Made by a program: the position numbers and the translations under genes. A DNA stretch of 6,943 bases from an uncultured Clostridium sp. (GTDB lineage: Bacteria > Bacillota > Clostridia > TANB77 > CAG-508). Below the pieces are notes generated by a model that saw only the letters and a program-made list of their open reading frames with translations, made no database searches and was not told the origin of the DNA. Positions 5,971 through 6,943 of the stretch are shown one piece after another (the first letter of the stretch is position 1; each line of letters opens with the position of its first letter). The stretch is from NCBI GenBank assembly GCA_900556345.1, contig USOM01000046.1, positions 1-6,943 of the forward strand, read 5' to 3'.

Positions 5971-6867
5971 ATGGAGAGATTAAAAAGAAAAATTGATAAA
6001 TATCTACTTGAATGGAAAAAAAATAATGATAAATTACCTCTAATAATAAAAGGAGCAAGACAAATAGGAAAAACAAATGCAATAAGAAATTTTGGAAAAA
6101 ATAATTACAAAACATTTGTAGAAATAAATTTTGCATTTATGCCACAATTTAAAACCATATTTGAAAATGGATTTGAGGTTGATAATATAATAAAAAATAT
6201 AACATTAAAAATGCCAGATTTAGTATTAAATGAATATAACACACTAATTTTCTTTGATGAAATGCAAGAATGTGTAAATACAGCAACATCACTTAAAGCA
6301 TTTAGAGAAGATGGCAGATATGATGTTATATGTTCAGGTTCTTTAATGGGAATAAACTACAATGAAATAGAGTCAAACAGCGTAGGAAATAAAGAAGATT
6401 ATATAATGAAATCATTGGATTTTGAAGAATTCTTATGGGCTAAAGGCTACAAAGAAGAACAAATTGAAGATTTATATAAAAATATGATAGAACTAAAACC
6501 ACTAAGTAGCACACAATATGAAGTTATGATGTCAAATTTTAAAGATTATATGATAGTTGGAGGAATGCCAGCAATAGTAAGTCATTTTGTAAAAAATAAA
6601 AATTTTAGTGGAATTTTAAAAATGCAACAACAAATTCTGATAGACTACGAAGAAGATATAACAAAATATGCAGGAGGATTAGACAAAACAAAAATATTAA
6701 ATTGCTACAAAAAAGTTCCAGTATTTTTAGGATCATCATTTGCATTTATACCAGTAATAGTAGCAGTTTCGGAAAAATATAATGGTGATTTAAGATATGC
6801 ACAAGGTGGAATTATAGTAGTAGGATTGATTTACATAGCAATATCTTTTTTAATAAAAAAATTTTGA
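5971..6867 (+). CDS. Chimeric frame: truncated AAA_14/DUF4143-type ATPase joined to a uracil permease fragment
   Basis: The 298-residue frame starts at ATG 5971 after GAGGGGG. Residues 1 to about 246 are the N-terminal part of an AAA+ ATPase of the AAA_14/DUF4143 type: IIKGARQIGKT with Walker A G28-T35, Walker B TLIFFDEMQE (91-100), sensor-like VICSGSLMG (119-127), the DFEEFLWAKG segment (150-159), GGMPAIV (197-203) and DYEEDITKYAG (225-235). Such proteins are normally around 400-450 residues with a C-terminal domain that is absent here. Their role is poorly known; many are suspected of toxin- or mobile-element-like behaviour. From about residue 247 the protein becomes hydrophobic and reads KVPVFLGSSFAFIPVI, matching an NCS2 uracil permease (UraA/PyrP), with membrane segments around 249-266 and 279-295. 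The join is in frame near 6705-6720, with no intervening stop. The product is probably non-functional; a rearrangement or an assembly join explains it. Confidence 0.85.
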   Translation: MERLKRKIDKYLLEWKKNNDKLPLIIKGARQIGKTNAIRNFGKNNYKTFVEINFAFMPQFKTIFENGFEVDNIIKNITLKMPDLVLNEYNTLIFFDEMQECVNTATSLKAFREDGRYDVICSGSLMGINYNEIESNSVGNKEDYIMKSLDFEEFLWAKGYKEEQIEDLYKNMIELKPLSSTQYEVMMSNFKDYMIVGGMPAIVSHFVKNKNFSGILKMQQQILIDYEEDITKYAGGLDKTKILNCYKKVPVFLGSSFAFIPVIVAVSEKYNGDLRYAQGGIIVVGLIYIAISFLIKKF

Positions 6868-6943
6868 TTAGATAAAATTAAAAAGATATTACCAGCTCAA
6901 GTAGTAGGACCTATGATAATAGTAATAGGATTAAACTTAATTC
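6712..6943 (+). pseudogene. uraA: Uracil permease (NCS2 family, UraA/PyrP) internal fragment with in-frame TGA; continues past window end
   Basis: From 6712 the frame reads KVPVFLGSSFAFIPVI, then GGIIVVGLIYIAISFLIKKF, a stop TGA at 6865-6867, and without any frame change LDKIKKILPAQVVGPMIIVIG and on to the window edge. E. coli UraA and B. subtilis PyrP have, as I recall, (K)(V/I)PAYLGSSFAFI and a VIGLxL segment at the corresponding places, with a glycine after the KKF/KKx position. The TGA is therefore one base from GGA (Gly). UraA is an inner-membrane proton-coupled uracil importer. The fragment lacks its start, the first roughly 60-70 residues and its own promoter, and would need the stop read through. 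The functional glutamates of the later helices lie beyond the window, so completeness on the right cannot be judged. Confidence 0.8.

Noticed and set aside
5750..6136. Minus-strand frame of 128 residues with 11-residue Phe-rich repeats
   Set aside because: It is open only because the 33-bp DNA repeat is a multiple of three and AT-rich; it has no ribosome binding site and overlaps the well-supported ATPase frame.
6865..6867. TGA read as glycine (genetic code 25) to rescue the permease frame
   Set aside because: uvrB and the YaaL-like gene end in TGA at exactly the expected C-termini, and glycine is freely encoded by GGA, so the standard bacterial code applies.

Overview
The window is very AT-rich, with strong AGGAGG-type Shine-Dalgarno sites, consensus sigma-A-type promoters, TGA still used as a stop, and Firmicutes-type UvrB, EngB/YsxC and YaaL-like proteins. 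This points to a low-GC Firmicute, most likely an uncultured Clostridia member. That placement is inference from family resemblance, not from a marker search. Most of the window is ordinary housekeeping DNA. I see no defence system, CRISPR array, RNA gene or complete mobile element.

Left part (1-3340, + strand): an unrecognised membrane-anchored protein whose start is unclear at the window edge; then a well-formed promoter (755-783) driving a small anchored protein with a bacterial Ig-like domain, with uvrB 27 bases behind it. uvrB is broken by one extra C (position 1504) inside the codons of its Walker A ATP-binding loop. Everything else in UvrB is intact and conserved, so the lesion is either very recent or a sequencing error.

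Middle part (3341-5408, - strand): engB (ribosome-assembly GTPase) and, upstream of it, serS. They are convergent with uvrB. A perfect 21-bp inverted repeat with core GGGGACGGTTCC fills the uvrB/engB gap. A compound, partly decayed cluster of the same core fills the serS/engB gap. These look like REP-type palindromic repeats. SerS has class II motifs closer to the archaeal-like branch than to the usual Bacillus/Clostridium enzyme. It has its own consensus promoter and a leader of only about 20 nt, so there is no room for a T-box.

Right part (5409-6943, + strand): a 92-residue DUF2508/YaaL-like protein, divergent from serS. After it comes a 155-bp gap with four copies of a 33-bp tandem repeat, organised as two 66-bp dimers, the last copy containing a consensus promoter. 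Then comes a reading frame that is a chimera: the N-terminal ~246 residues of an AAA_14/DUF4143-type ATPase joined in frame to an internal piece of an NCS2 uracil permease. The permease homology continues past a TGA (6865-6867), where a glycine is expected, to the window end.

The most notable signals are the three gene-breaking events (uvrB +1 insertion, ATPase-permease junction, TGA in the permease), the palindromic repeat family, the dimeric 33-bp promoter-bearing repeat, and the divergent SerRS. The three lesions could be real decay or assembly and base-calling errors. Read-level data would decide.
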